DNA of 64,000 bases from a virus. Position numbers and translations under genes: made by a program. The DNA is taken from positions 1 to 64,000 of the IMG/VR virus record IMGVR_UViG_3300007508_000607, one strand, 5' to 3'. Position 1 is the stretch's first letter, and each line of letters starts with the position of its first letter. The notes beneath the pieces are model-generated. The model was not told where the DNA came from, did not search any database, and saw only the letters and a program-made list of their open reading frames with translations. Below are positions 18,240 through 27,097 of this stretch, one piece after another.

Positions 18240-20210
18240 TTATATTATTTCACAGGTATCATTATTACAAAATTTTTCAACAATCGCTTCCTCACCTTTA
18301 ACTGCTCCAAAGTTTAGTTTGGTCAATTGCGAAATCATTTTAGTATATTCAGTTTGTGTAATTTCCTCATAAGGCATCTGAGGGTACGCACCTTTCTCCA
18401 ATCTAGGTAGAAAACTAATTCCCTTCAATTGATATTGAAAGTATTGTAATGCGTACTTTAATTGAGGTCCCTCTATTTTAGGATCAAAGGTCACTGTACA
18501 AGAAACTTGATTATCTGCCCAGTATTTTTGCATAAAGGCAGCTAAGCTTAACTGTTCCCACATAGTAACTTCCTCTAATGTTCTTATACCTTCTCCTACA
18601 TCTACAGGAATATTTACGACTACAGTACTTTCCTCACTACCGAAAGCAGGTTCAATAGAGTAACCAGCTTTTTCTAAAGGTTTAATTAAGGCACTATGTC
18701 TTGACAGTCTCATGCGGCGTATGTAAAACCTAGACTCAGGATAATGTAATCCTGGAGTAGCTCCTGCAAGTAAAGACACTGTTCCAGAAGGCTTTACAGA
18801 CGTAGTTTTAATACTGCGAGGCACTGCTAGCCAATCAGAGTATTTCTTATCATACTCTTGTATTCTATCAAATCCCGTCTCTAACCATTCTCTTAATACA
18901 TGTAAACCACGTACATGTTTGAATTGAGCTATACCTGAAACAGATGTTCCTATACGTCTATTTCGTAACATTACTCGATTAGTTTCGGGCCAATGAGTTT
19001 TCCCTAGAGTAACTGTTTTTGCGTATAGATACGCATACTTAAGTGTTTTTAAATAGTCACCTAAATCTTCATGATTATTTGGAAAGGTTTCTACCAAACA
19101 GCAAAGTTCGTATGACTCTAATGTCTGTTCTAAACATGGATTCCCTCCAGTTGCTCTGTGATCTTTCCAATCTTTACCATTACGCATACGAGAGTATGCT
19201 TGCATATTTTCTAGCCATGCAAACCCTGGCTCACCATTCTTTATAATACGGTTACAAGTCTCGTCATAATCCATACCTAGTTCAGCAAAGACTGAATTAT
19301 TTGATGTCCAGCCATGCTCCATTCTATCAGGGTTCACTTCATAGTTTTTTAAGTCGAGGTATTCATCTGATAAAGGGTCTCCAAAAACTATTTCAGCTGT
19401 TCGTCGTACATTACCTGCGACCACACATTTACCTATATGGTTTTGTATATCCACAATCGCTGTAACTGATAATGGGTTTCCAATCTCATTACGTAAGGTG
19501 TTAGTGACTTGAATATGTAATTCTTTTAAAGGTCTATGCCCACTAGACACACCTCCAAAACCTCTTATAATCTCACCCTCAGCTCTTATTTTAGAGTAGT
19601 CAAAAGTTATAGGAGCCGTACCTTGAAAATATGACTCAATTAATCGTTTAACCGATTCAACCCATCCTTCCCTTGTATCAGGGATCACATATAGGTCTTC
19701 ACTTCTATCTGTGTTAGGACCTTTTACTACCAACTGTCCTGCGCCCTTTGTATCAAATCCAACACCAACACCTAGCATAGACGCATCCATTAAAAATGTA
19801 AATGGCTTCGCTAAATCTTCTTTTATGTTATCTGTTGATACATACGCACAATTGTTTAATGCAGCGTATAATTTACGTTCTTCAGTTATTGGGGAGCCCA
19901 TTGCCCAAATACCTCTTCCTGGAGGTAAGAATTTCATATTAAAAATTCTATCATACATTTCTTGAGCACTTCTCTGTGCTTGCCATGGATTCCATCCTAA
20001 ACTATGGTGATCTATCCAGTCCATTTGCATATTGTAAGTTCCCTCTACTACACGCTGAACTGTTTCCCACCACCTCTCATTTTTGCCACTGTCTTTTATT
20101 CGGCTATAAGTACGCATATAGACTAATTCACCTAAACCATTAAATCCAAAAGGAGGTTTTTTTCTCTTATATTTATTTATAAAGTTTTCTGATAAAGAAA
20201 ATCCACTCAT
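18240..20210 (-). CDS. nrdJ: Class II (adenosylcobalamin-dependent) ribonucleotide reductase, monomeric type
   Basis: The protein has 656 residues, in the size range of monomeric B12-dependent reductases. Visible features are ALNNCAYVS (first active-site Cys), the catalytic NPCLE loop with CCLVE (second redox Cys), the SVKPSGTVSLLAGATPG loop, and a C-terminal CNNDTC pair with the spacing used to reduce the active site. It makes dNTPs from NTPs without oxygen and needs host or environmental cobalamin. The ATG at 20210 is chosen over an upstream Met because it follows GGAGG and lies 1 base after the previous stop. All of about 15 Trp codons are TGG. Confidence 0.93.
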   Translation of the reverse strand: MSGFSLSENFINKYKRKKPPFGFNGLGELVYMRTYSRIKDSGKNERWWETVQRVVEGTYNMQMDWIDHHSLGWNPWQAQRSAQEMYDRIFNMKFLPPGRGIWAMGSPITEERKLYAALNNCAYVSTDNIKEDLAKPFTFLMDASMLGVGVGFDTKGAGQLVVKGPNTDRSEDLYVIPDTREGWVESVKRLIESYFQGTAPITFDYSKIRAEGEIIRGFGGVSSGHRPLKELHIQVTNTLRNEIGNPLSVTAIVDIQNHIGKCVVAGNVRRTAEIVFGDPLSDEYLDLKNYEVNPDRMEHGWTSNNSVFAELGMDYDETCNRIIKNGEPGFAWLENMQAYSRMRNGKDWKDHRATGGNPCLEQTLESYELCCLVETFPNNHEDLGDYLKTLKYAYLYAKTVTLGKTHWPETNRVMLRNRRIGTSVSGIAQFKHVRGLHVLREWLETGFDRIQEYDKKYSDWLAVPRSIKTTSVKPSGTVSLLAGATPGLHYPESRFYIRRMRLSRHSALIKPLEKAGYSIEPAFGSEESTVVVNIPVDVGEGIRTLEEVTMWEQLSLAAFMQKYWADNQVSCTVTFDPKIEGPQLKYALQYFQYQLKGISFLPRLEKGAYPQMPYEEITQTEYTKMISQLTKLNFGAVKGEEAIVEKFCNNDTCEII

Positions 20211-20211
20211 A

Positions 20212-20616
20212 TTATTCCTCCCGTACTGAAGCACTATCCTCTAAAAGAAACTTATATTCTTTAGAAAATATCACTCTTGCTATTGGGTCCCCAGGCAATA
20301 GAGTTATTGGATAAGGCCCTGTGTTAGAAACTACTATGCAGACCTCTGCACCGTTTGTGGAAGTATTTAGTACTCCAGATTTAATAGACAGCGTATGCTC
20401 CAAAGCTACGTCCCTAATATCATATATTTTTCCTACGTACCCAGACGGGACATCCAGCGCTACCCCGGTCTTTATATTCTTTACCGTTTGGCCAGCAACC
20501 ACAACCTTCTCACTCACGTAGAGACATACTTCTGATTGCCCATCCTCACTACATACTGGGTCTACTGCTTTAGAATTTAGTTTCTTGTATTTTACTTTCA
20601 TTGTTCTTTTAGCCAT
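20212..20616 (-). CDS. dUTPase-fold protein with a degenerate active site
   Basis: This 134-residue trimeric-dUTPase-like protein has the order KTGVALDVPSGYVGKI, SGVLN, then NTGPYPITLLPGDPIARVIF, which fits the dUTPase beta-barrel. However, the catalytic motifs are altered. Motif 2 (RSG) reads IRDVA, motif 3 (GVID..Y) reads GVLNTST so the catalytic Asp is Asn and the stacking Tyr is Thr, and the Gly-rich C-terminal arm is missing. It may bind nucleotide without hydrolysis or act as a regulatory protein. It precedes the reductase by 1 base, so a dNTP-pool role is still plausible. Confidence 0.7.
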   Translation of the reverse strand: MAKRTMKVKYKKLNSKAVDPVCSEDGQSEVCLYVSEKVVVAGQTVKNIKTGVALDVPSGYVGKIYDIRDVALEHTLSIKSGVLNTSTNGAEVCIVVSNTGPYPITLLPGDPIARVIFSKEYKFLLEDSASVREE

Positions 20617-20629
20617 TATTTTTTCTTGG

Positions 20630-20857
20630 TTAATTTAAAATCATTATTAATTTAATATTTTGTGTAGGTATTAATATCGTGTATGGTGTAGGCTCCCCAA
20701 ACTCTTTTATAAGTTTTTCGTTCGTATGTGGTTTTAACATCACAAATGTTTCATTATAACTCACAATATGCCCTACCCCTCCACCTACAAGAGAGTCGTG
20801 TACTATTTGTACTACGTTTTTCTTTTTTACTATGTCTTCTATAAATCGTAAATCCAT
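20630..20857 (-). CDS. Small protein between RecU and dUTPase-like genes, unknown
   Basis: This 75-residue protein has a small beta-rich core (GGGVGHIVSYNETFVMLKPH) that could be an SH3- or Tudor-like barrel. It overlaps the end of recU by 19 bases in another frame and is followed 13 bases later by the dUTPase-like gene, so it is part of that operon. No family recognised. Confidence 0.6.
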   Translation of the reverse strand: MDLRFIEDIVKKKNVVQIVHDSLVGGGVGHIVSYNETFVMLKPHTNEKLIKEFGEPTPYTILIPTQNIKLIMILN

Positions 20858-21315
20858 GTGTCTTTGTCGGTTAGTAATGTTAAATAGTCGTCAGTTTCCA
20901 CTAACCACTCTTCTTTAAAGTCCGCGTATGGTATGGATTTTCTACCGTCACCATACCAGTACTTTGACACCAACGATATGGGCGTCACAAATGCACGATT
21001 ATGCATTTTTTTAAAGTGTATGAGAAAGAATGCCAAACCTCCAAGCTCCTCCACTAGTTCTAAATACATGAGCTGATGTTGCTTTATATTCTTTAACGGA
21101 AAGGAAGTCTTAATTTGAGTTTCCTTTGCGTCAAACGCTACAAACCTTCCATCTGGCGGCACTAGTCCTGTGTAATCAACTGTACTAGTCTGCGCTATTA
21201 AACCTTTTCTTGTATAAAGAATAGGAACTGGCACTTTCAATATAAGGGCTTTCTTCTTCTTTCTATATTTCCAATTGGCTGCGTTAGCAGATTTTTCTAG
21301 TTCGTTAGCTTTCAT
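20839..21315 (-). CDS. recU: RecU-type Holliday junction resolvase
   Basis: This 158-residue protein matches RecU. STVDYTGLVPPDGRFVAFDAKET contains the catalytic D...E/D-x-K nuclease core, and FPLKNIKQHQLMYL follows it as in the family. A basic N-terminal stretch (KYRKKKK) fits DNA contact. RecU cleaves four-way junctions during recombination and packaging of concatemeric DNA. It ends in TAG inside the next gene. A second junction-type nuclease lies at 29819-30187. Confidence 0.85.
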   Translation of the reverse strand: MKANELEKSANAANWKYRKKKKALILKVPVPILYTRKGLIAQTSTVDYTGLVPPDGRFVAFDAKETQIKTSFPLKNIKQHQLMYLELVEELGGLAFFLIHFKKMHNRAFVTPISLVSKYWYGDGRKSIPYADFKEEWLVETDDYLTLLTDKDTWIYDL

Positions 21316-21392
21316 TTTTTATTTAATAGTTATGTCGTATCTGTAAGTTTCAGCGTGCTGTAAGAGCATATTCCAATATTTAGATGATACGT

Positions 21393-21914
21393 CTATTTTT
21401 TTAACTCATATTTTTGTTTTGACGGTATATTTGTATTATATTTCTGATTTAAATATAAATTCGTATTAGATGATACCCCAAGTTTTTTTAGCAATTTTGG
21501 TATGTCATGCTCCAGTTTATAATATTCTGGAATAATTTTAGATATTTTTTTGCTCCAATTCGCGACATGAAAAATTGCCTGCTCCACTGGATCTTGCACT
21601 TTTTTTAGTTCTGGCAGATGCTGTACTAAAAACGAATAATGAGGATCACTTTTTTTCATAAAAAATTTTCTAGTTACTCAGCTTTCAATCACTTTCACTG
21701 GATTTCTTACCACATGAAACTTTGGGATATCGTAATTTGCTAAAAAAGGAGCTGCTAACCAACTAACATCACAATCATAATCTTTAATATTCTTTAAGGT
21801 ATCTTTGGTATGAGTAAAAACAGCTTCATGCCCACTTTTAAACCCGTTCAGCTCTAAAGTTTTGTAAGTAAAACCGGTTCCAGATCTCCCTGTTCCTGTA
21901 ATTATAAATTTCAT
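21393..21914 (-). CDS. Sulfotransferase-like P-loop protein (one TGA as Trp)
   Basis: Reading TGA at residue 79 as Trp joins two same-frame ORFs into 173 residues. The N-terminus MKFIITGTGRSGTGFTYKTL has the PAPS-binding loop of sulfotransferases (GTGRSGT), and HVVRNPVKVIESW has the second conserved motif, where R/DP...ESW or S is usual. It is short for a sulfotransferase but typical of small phage or capsule versions. GGGGAG precedes the ATG. It is the first TGA-containing gene in the minus block and sits in a glycan island with the next three genes. Confidence 0.75.
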
Positions 21915-21959
21915 ACTATCTCCCCTGTAATTTAAGTTTCTAGTTAGTTTATTTTCGCT

Positions 21960-22451
21960 TTATAGCACTGAGTATCCTTTCTCTGCCTCTGGGTAAATAT
22001 AGTGACTGGCTTTCTTGCTCAGTAACTCTTCTAAAGAATTACAAAGTTCCATCTCGCGTATCCTATTCGTATCATCTACTATGATAGGAACACGTACATT
22101 AAATATATCAATATTTTTTAAAAATCCTATCCTTCCAATACTTCCAGGAGGCCCATCTATTACTATCAGATCATAATTTTTTGGCAAAGTATTTTTTAAA
22201 ATAGACACATCATACCAAGAATAATCGTTATACTCTCTTATAGGCGCATAAATATAGTTGCTATCTTTGCAAAAGTTTACCCATTCTTTATTATGTTCTA
22301 TAGAGTACACCTCATAGTTTTTAACTAATTCCTTAGTACCTGTACCGCTACCTAACTCAAGTATTGTGCTTCCTTTCGGTACTAATTGCTCTATGTGATA
22401 AAGAAGTTCTTCACTAATAGCCCATCCACCTAAATTTCTTTTATCTATCAT
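21960..22451 (-). CDS. Class I SAM-dependent methyltransferase-like protein
   Basis: This 163-residue protein has STILELGSGTGTKELV (SAM-binding motif I), YSIEHNKEWVNF (acidic ribose-binding strand), and DLIVIDGPPGSIGR (motif IV). It is shorter than most but has the full N-terminal Rossmann half. It lies between a sulfotransferase-like gene and two GT2 genes, so sugar methylation is the most likely role. Trp codons are TGG only. Confidence 0.72.
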   Translation of the reverse strand: MIDKRNLGGWAISEELLYHIEQLVPKGSTILELGSGTGTKELVKNYEVYSIEHNKEWVNFCKDSNYIYAPIREYNDYSWYDVSILKNTLPKNYDLIVIDGPPGSIGRIGFLKNIDIFNVRVPIIVDDTNRIREMELCNSLEELLSKKASHYIYPEAEKGYSVL

Positions 22452-22465
22452 TTATATCTCTGTAA

Positions 22466-23137
22466 TTAATTGTTATCTTTTTTATCAACTCTTCTGCCTC
22501 TACCAGCTCTTTGGTGCTCTGTTGTCGATGATAGCACTTTATCTACCCATAAGGCGTTTCTTTCTCCCCATCTCCCCTTCATAAGATCGTGTATGAAATG
22601 AAAATCTCCACACCCCTTATCTGGAAATAACGTACTTTCTATAAAAGATTTCTTTACTATGAACCCTATCATGGATATTTGTCCTAAAACTAACGGTTTT
22701 TTCCAGTAGCTATTGTTTGGAACTGTGCCACCAGCAGCTCGTACCTTCCAAAAAATTATATCTTTTTTATGCTCCAGTAACATACCCATTGCTGTAGACA
22801 ACGAATCTTTTGATGTATAGTAATCATCATCATCTAGAAAACATACATAATCATTATTAGGAACCATCTCCATAGCCACATTTAGATATAAGTTATAATG
22901 TTTGAAATCTTCTTTTTTTAATTTTAAAAGTTTAACATCATTATAAGAATTTACGTAAGTATCTAAAGGATCGTCTGACGTAACTAAGTGTCTTATATAT
23001 GGGTATGACTGTTCTTTTACGCTACTATAGCACGTACTAAAAAATTTCGGCCTACCAGACGTTCTTGTAATAACGTGTAGTGTTGGGAGCATTTGTGTGT
23101 ACCCTACTTTGTCAATTAATAAGTCCCAGTAAGTCAT
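22466..23137 (-). CDS. Family 2 glycosyltransferase
   Basis: The protein has 223 residues. It starts LHVITRTSGRPKFFSTCYSS (GT-A entry) and carries the metal-binding YVCFLDDDDYYT and an acceptor-side region ending HQRAGRGRR. It transfers a sugar from a nucleotide-sugar donor. It starts 1 base after the stop of the upstream glycosyltransferase, so the two are coupled. Trp codons are TGG. Donor and acceptor are unknown. Confidence 0.82.
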   Translation of the reverse strand: MTYWDLLIDKVGYTQMLPTLHVITRTSGRPKFFSTCYSSVKEQSYPYIRHLVTSDDPLDTYVNSYNDVKLLKLKKEDFKHYNLYLNVAMEMVPNNDYVCFLDDDDYYTSKDSLSTAMGMLLEHKKDIIFWKVRAAGGTVPNNSYWKKPLVLGQISMIGFIVKKSFIESTLFPDKGCGDFHFIHDLMKGRWGERNALWVDKVLSSTTEHQRAGRGRRVDKKDNN

Positions 23138-23138
23138 G

Positions 23139-23828
23139 TTATTTATTAAAAGGTTTTTTAAACTTTTCTTGACCTGGAAGTCCGCCTCATTTTTGAATGA
23201 AGTACCTCCTATTAGAGCTAAAATCTTTATTCAAGTTCGGGTCTTTTTTAATTGTCATTGACTTTCGATAAACCAAGGGATCCAGGCCTTTTATATTACT
23301 GTGCTCTGTATCATTTAATTTTAATCTATAAGCGTAATCATTGTCCTCAAAATAAGCGGGATAAAATTTAGTGTCAAATAACCCTATTTTATTGATGCAC
23401 TCTTTAGATATAAAGAAACATGACCAACATGCCCCCATAGTCAGCACGTTGTAATCTCCAACCTCATCTAGTACGGACTGTACTTGACTAAGACTTTTGC
23501 CCCATATTATATCGTCGTTTAGAATAGCTAGGTGACCTCCAGTAGAAGCGAATTTATTTATAATATAATTCCAACTAGCAGACACCCCTAAATTTTTTCC
23601 AGGTTTATGTATGTGGGTTTTATCCTTTAAATTATTAGGTATATTAAAATTTTGATTTCCATTATCTACTATTATAACTTCTTGTACATCACCCATATTT
23701 TTTGAGATATCTTGCAAGCTCTCCTCCAATAAGTCAGCCTGATTAATAGTAGGTATACCTATTGTTAATTTCAGTTTTTCTACGCTATCGTATTTGTATT
23801 TTTTTGACAACGAAGCCCATATACTCAT
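23139..23828 (-). CDS. Family 2 glycosyltransferase (one TGA as Trp)
   Basis: The protein has 229 residues, with TGA at residue 214 read as Trp. The C-terminal motif then reads YFIQKWGGLPGQEKF, where KWGG is the conserved end of this glycosyltransferase subfamily. LTIGIPTINQADLL opens the GT-A fold, LAILNDDIIW holds the metal-binding Asp pair, and AYFEDNDYAYRL is the acceptor/catalytic loop. The ATG at 23828 is preferred over an upstream ATG that overlaps the previous gene because AAGG lies about 8 bases before it. It ends TAA 1 base before the next glycosyltransferase. Confidence 0.85.
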
Positions 23829-23838
23829 ATCAATGACC

Positions 23839-24144
23839 TTAGTTATTAAAAGCTTTTCTTGCGTCAATTATTTTTTGTATTGTATCTATAAGGCCATCGT
23901 CATTACCACTTATAGCAACATATGAATTATATAAATTATTAACAATACTTACAGTCTCAGAAAAAGAAGAACTAGAGTCCACTACTCCTAAAGTTTCTAA
24001 TAACTTCTTCTCTTTTTTTAAGATATTTTCCTCTTGTTCTTTAACAGAGGCTTCTCTACCATCAATTTCTTCTGCTTTTTCTTTCAGACCGTTTTCAATT
24101 AATTTTAATTTATCTTCAGCTTCCTTTATCTCTTTCTCATTCAT
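23839..24144 (-). CDS. Coiled-coil protein, unknown
   Basis: This 101-residue protein has its first 50 residues as a strongly charged Glu/Lys heptad-like coiled coil, followed by a short helix pair. It has no Trp, signal peptide or membrane segment. It lies downstream of an intrinsic terminator and 10 bases before the glycan island, so it may head that transcript. Function unknown. Confidence 0.6.
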   Translation of the reverse strand: MNEKEIKEAEDKLKLIENGLKEKAEEIDGREASVKEQEENILKKEKKLLETLGVVDSSSSFSETVSIVNNLYNSYVAISGNDDGLIDTIQKIIDARKAFNN

Positions 24145-24170
24145 ATTAAATATCTTTTGTTTTTTAATTT

Positions 24171-24200
24171 AAAAAAGGCGGGCATAAAATACACCCGCCT
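24171..24200 (-). terminator. Intrinsic terminator after the DUF669 gene
   Basis: A GC-only 6-bp stem (24199-24194 with 24182-24177) is followed on the minus strand by six T residues. It lies 24 bases past the DUF669 gene stop and separates the recombination/replication operon from the glycan island. Confidence 0.8.
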
Positions 24201-24223
24201 ATAAACTGCTTTGTTACAAGATA

Positions 24224-24655
24224 CTACTCAAATAAACTTGCCCCAGTCAGCTCTTCGCCCTGAGTAACTTCTCTATATTTAGATAAAGGGTTTGTAGGGT
24301 TACCGTTTGGAGTCTTCCCCGGCTCGGTGTACGCTGATACTTTCAATCCAACAAGTCCGGCTGCTATATCGTTTGGTTCTACATCTTCCTGAGTAACTAG
24401 ATCGCTACCAGCTGCTCGTAAGAACCCAAATAAGAATCCATAAGCTTTAGGAGTCAAAACAAAATTGCTCCATAATTTCCTGTTCTTAAAGCTACCTTCT
24501 GTTACGTGAAATGTAGTTTTTATCATCTCATTACCAGTCGATGCTGTCGTTAACTCAGCGTTTTCTACTACTAAGTTATAACGTCCTTCTGGCAACGGTT
24601 CGAATCCGTCCCCACTCTTCTGAGTTTCTCCTACTTCTTTAAAATTAATACCCAT
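24224..24655 (-). CDS. DUF669-family protein (probable ssDNA-binding partner of Sak4)
   Basis: This 143-residue protein matches DUF669: GDGFEPLPEGRYNLVVENAEL, then MIKTTFHVTEGSFKNRKLWSNF and FLFGFLRAAG. Members are OB-fold-like and commonly sit beside Sak4-type ATPases in phages, where a single-strand binding role is likely. The tail ends in SLFE. Its start overlaps the Sak4-like stop as TAATG, and a terminator follows it. Confidence 0.78.
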   Translation of the reverse strand: MGINFKEVGETQKSGDGFEPLPEGRYNLVVENAELTTASTGNEMIKTTFHVTEGSFKNRKLWSNFVLTPKAYGFLFGFLRAAGSDLVTQEDVEPNDIAAGLVGLKVSAYTEPGKTPNGNPTNPLSKYREVTQGEELTGASLFE

Positions 24656-25593
24656 TATTTATTATTGGTTTTAGTTGTTAAGTCTGACAATAGTAACTCG
24701 GCTTCATCTTGCTTAAGATCAAGTACGCTAGTTACCATGTAATCAGCTTTTAGTTTCTTTTTTAAATCCTTTTGGTCCATGCTGCTAGCAGCTTTCTCAA
24801 GTTTCTCTAAAGTATCTGCCTTTACACCAGCCGTCTTTAGCTCTTTTCCTTTGTACTCTATGTCAACACTTCTACTCATACTTTCATTCTGCTCTAAGTT
24901 TTGTTGTTGATTGAATACTACCGCTTCCCTTTCTAAGCCTTCTATCCCAATATATTGGGTGAAAGATTTGTAATTAAATTCGAACTCATGTGGAAGTTTA
25001 TTAGTCCTATCTTTTACCATTTTAGCCATGTGATTACCGTTTTCATCTGTGTATAATTCAAGCACAATATCAAAATGATAGGGCAAATCTTTAGGCCCTT
25101 CTGGAGTAGTTCCTATTACTTGCATAAATTCATCTTTGTCTGTACTATACAAAGGTTTGGATTTAGCTGTAACTATTATATTCATATCTAACGAAAGCAT
25201 CTTTGTTATTAAGATTTTAACATCAGACTTGATAAACTTGTAGTCAAGTGGCCTAATTTCATAATTAGGGTTACCTGACTTTACTCGCATTTTAGCTACT
25301 TGTTTTTCTATGATAGAGTCGTATAAATTACTAAACGAATCAATTACAAAAGTTTTAAAACCTGTAGGATCCTTTAGTAGCTCATCTACTGCTTTGTTTA
25401 CTTGCTTAGGACTCACTGTTTGGATACGGTGGAAGTCGAAGTACTCCCCGTAATGCTCAGTCCCTCTTTCTGTGTCGATAACAGCCGGCTTAGGAAAGTG
25501 TAAACTTACTACAGATTTTCCAGTTCCAGATGCACCATACACAAGCATTTTTAGCCTCTCAGCTCTAGGCTTCGCTTTTTCAAATAAGCTCAT
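24655..25593 (-). CDS. Sak4-like RecA-fold ATPase (phage recombinase)
   Basis: The protein has 312 residues. The Walker A motif is LVYGASGTGKSVVSL, followed by VIDTERGTEHYG as in AAA_24/Sak4 proteins, and TFVIDSFSNLYDSI is the Walker B-like strand. A C-terminal helical tail is present. Sak4 proteins promote single-strand annealing or strand exchange together with a partner ssDNA-binding protein, here the overlapping DUF669 gene. All Trp codons, if any, are TGG. Confidence 0.85.
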   Translation of the reverse strand: MSLFEKAKPRAERLKMLVYGASGTGKSVVSLHFPKPAVIDTERGTEHYGEYFDFHRIQTVSPKQVNKAVDELLKDPTGFKTFVIDSFSNLYDSIIEKQVAKMRVKSGNPNYEIRPLDYKFIKSDVKILITKMLSLDMNIIVTAKSKPLYSTDKDEFMQVIGTTPEGPKDLPYHFDIVLELYTDENGNHMAKMVKDRTNKLPHEFEFNYKSFTQYIGIEGLEREAVVFNQQQNLEQNESMSRSVDIEYKGKELKTAGVKADTLEKLEKAASSMDQKDLKKKLKADYMVTSVLDLKQDEAELLLSDLTTKTNNK

Positions 25594-25616
25594 TAGTTTT
25601 CTTGGTTATTTTTGTT

Positions 25617-26273
25617 CTACTTTATAAAAGTATAATTTTTTGATATTAAGTACGCATTATACGTTGCTTGAACATCTCTTAAACAGTACTCTTTTATTTC
25701 TTGTATTCTTCCGTCTCTGTACGCAACGGAGACGTTTTCTGCTGTTATTTCTTCTTCTTTTGGAGACGGTATTCCTAGATGATCACAAGTTAGTCTTAGG
25801 CTTGCACCTTTAAATCTATCATAGTCAGCCATGATAACGTGAACATCCCAATGAGGGTACTTGAAGAATTTTTTAGTATTTAAAAAGCTTTGGTTTGTAG
25901 CTTTCAAGTCATGCTTCATTGATCTTTTTATAATCCAAGGCACGTCAAAAGACAGTCCGTTGAATGATATGAACAGACCTCTAAAGCCTGACACTATTTT
26001 CCAAAATCTAGATAAAATATCTTTCTCATCCCCCACTAATCCTATAGTATCGTATTTCCCATCTGAAGTTGTTTTCATGAGACCTATACACACTATTTCT
26101 CCAAAATATGGATTAGTTCCCATTATTAAAGACTTAGCTGATTCGTATTCCTCAGCGGTAGGTTCGTCGGAATTAGCAAACCTTCTCTCTAACTTTTTAT
26201 CCAACTCGTATTGTTGAATATCTGTTAGTTTTGTTTGCGGTATTGTTTCTATATCGAAAGTAATAGTTTCCAT
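25617..26273 (-). CDS. DnaQ-like 3'-5' exonuclease (DEDD, DNA polymerase B exonuclease type)
   Basis: This 218-residue protein has all three exonuclease motifs: ITFDIETIPQT (Exo I), FISFNGLSFDVPWI (Exo II), and IKEYCLRDVQATYNAYL (Exo III with conserved Tyr and Asp). It looks like the stand-alone family PF10108. A proofreading or DNA-end-processing role is likely. It follows the MBL-fold gene on the same strand, separated by 68 bases in which I see no feature. Confidence 0.88.
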   Translation of the reverse strand: METITFDIETIPQTKLTDIQQYELDKKLERRFANSDEPTAEEYESAKSLIMGTNPYFGEIVCIGLMKTTSDGKYDTIGLVGDEKDILSRFWKIVSGFRGLFISFNGLSFDVPWIIKRSMKHDLKATNQSFLNTKKFFKYPHWDVHVIMADYDRFKGASLRLTCDHLGIPSPKEEEITAENVSVAYRDGRIQEIKEYCLRDVQATYNAYLISKNYTFIK

Positions 26274-26341
26274 TTAATTTTATGATTTTTAGTTATATTA
26301 ATTTTATTTACTTCTCTCTTTAATATAACTAATTCATTTAA

Positions 26342-27097
26342 TTAAAGCAACAACGGTTCTGATAGTGGTGCTACTAAAAACAAACTTTCAAACCTTGGAA
26401 AGGTATTTTTCATCAATTCTAATACTATGTCAGGAGTGTTAGTCCTAGAACTCAAGTGTCCAAATGCAATCCATTCTACTTTTTCTAGGTTAACATCATT
26501 TTCTATATACTCTGATATTTGATGGTTACCTAAATGTCCGAAAGGACCTGATATTCTCATCTTAAGTAGCTCATCATATTTTTCATAATCGTCCAGCATC
26601 TGCTGGTCATAGTCAGCCTCTAGAAAGTATGCGTTACAAGACTCTAAAGCTACTCTCATTACTTTTGATATACTACCTGAGTCAGTTAAGTATCCAAACT
26701 TTTTATTTGAGGTAGTATCTGTAATTGTATATCCTAAACTAGCTTTACTGTCGTGTTTAGTAGTATATGCTTTTACTAGCATATCTCCTACTTTAATCTC
26801 ATCCCCACCTCCTATGAATTGTACATCACAATTTTTAAATATTTTTTCCTTTGCAATGAATGATTCCTCTGGTATATAAATAGGGCATCCTTGTTTCCTT
26901 CCTACAACCCCTGCTCCTGCAACATGATCATGATGTTCATGCGTTATAAAAAGGGCTGATATTTCTAAGTCATCTTCTTCAGATGCCTCAAGTATTCTCT
27001 TGTAACTAACTCCTGCGTCTATTAGCAAAGTAGCCTCCGAAGAGGCCACTTTACAACAATTACCAGAGCTGCTACTATACAACGGGTGTATTTCCAT
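26342..27097 (-). CDS. Metallo-beta-lactamase fold hydrolase (YycJ/WalJ-like)
   Basis: The protein has 251 residues. HEHHDHVAG is the dinuclear zinc motif HxHxDH. LIDAGVS comes before it, LTDSGSI gives the bridging Asp, and FGHLSSRTN gives the final His. The opening YSSSSGNCCKV is characteristic of the YycJ/WalJ group, which includes DNA exonuclease-like enzymes. It overlaps the primase stop by one base (TAATG). A role in DNA processing is inferred from its position. Confidence 0.85.
   Translation of the reverse strand: MEIHPLYSSSSGNCCKVASSEATLLIDAGVSYKRILEASEEDDLEISALFITHEHHDHVAGAGVVGRKQGCPIYIPEESFIAKEKIFKNCDVQFIGGGDEIKVGDMLVKAYTTKHDSKASLGYTITDTTSNKKFGYLTDSGSISKVMRVALESCNAYFLEADYDQQMLDDYEKYDELLKMRISGPFGHLGNHQISEYIENDVNLEKVEWIAFGHLSSRTNTPDIVLELMKNTFPRFESLFLVAPLSEPLLL

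Noticed and set aside
24598-24608. GGTTCGAATCC, which resembles a tRNA T-arm
   Set aside because: It lies inside the DUF669 coding region and no acceptor or anticodon stems can be drawn around it; no tRNA gene is seen in the window.
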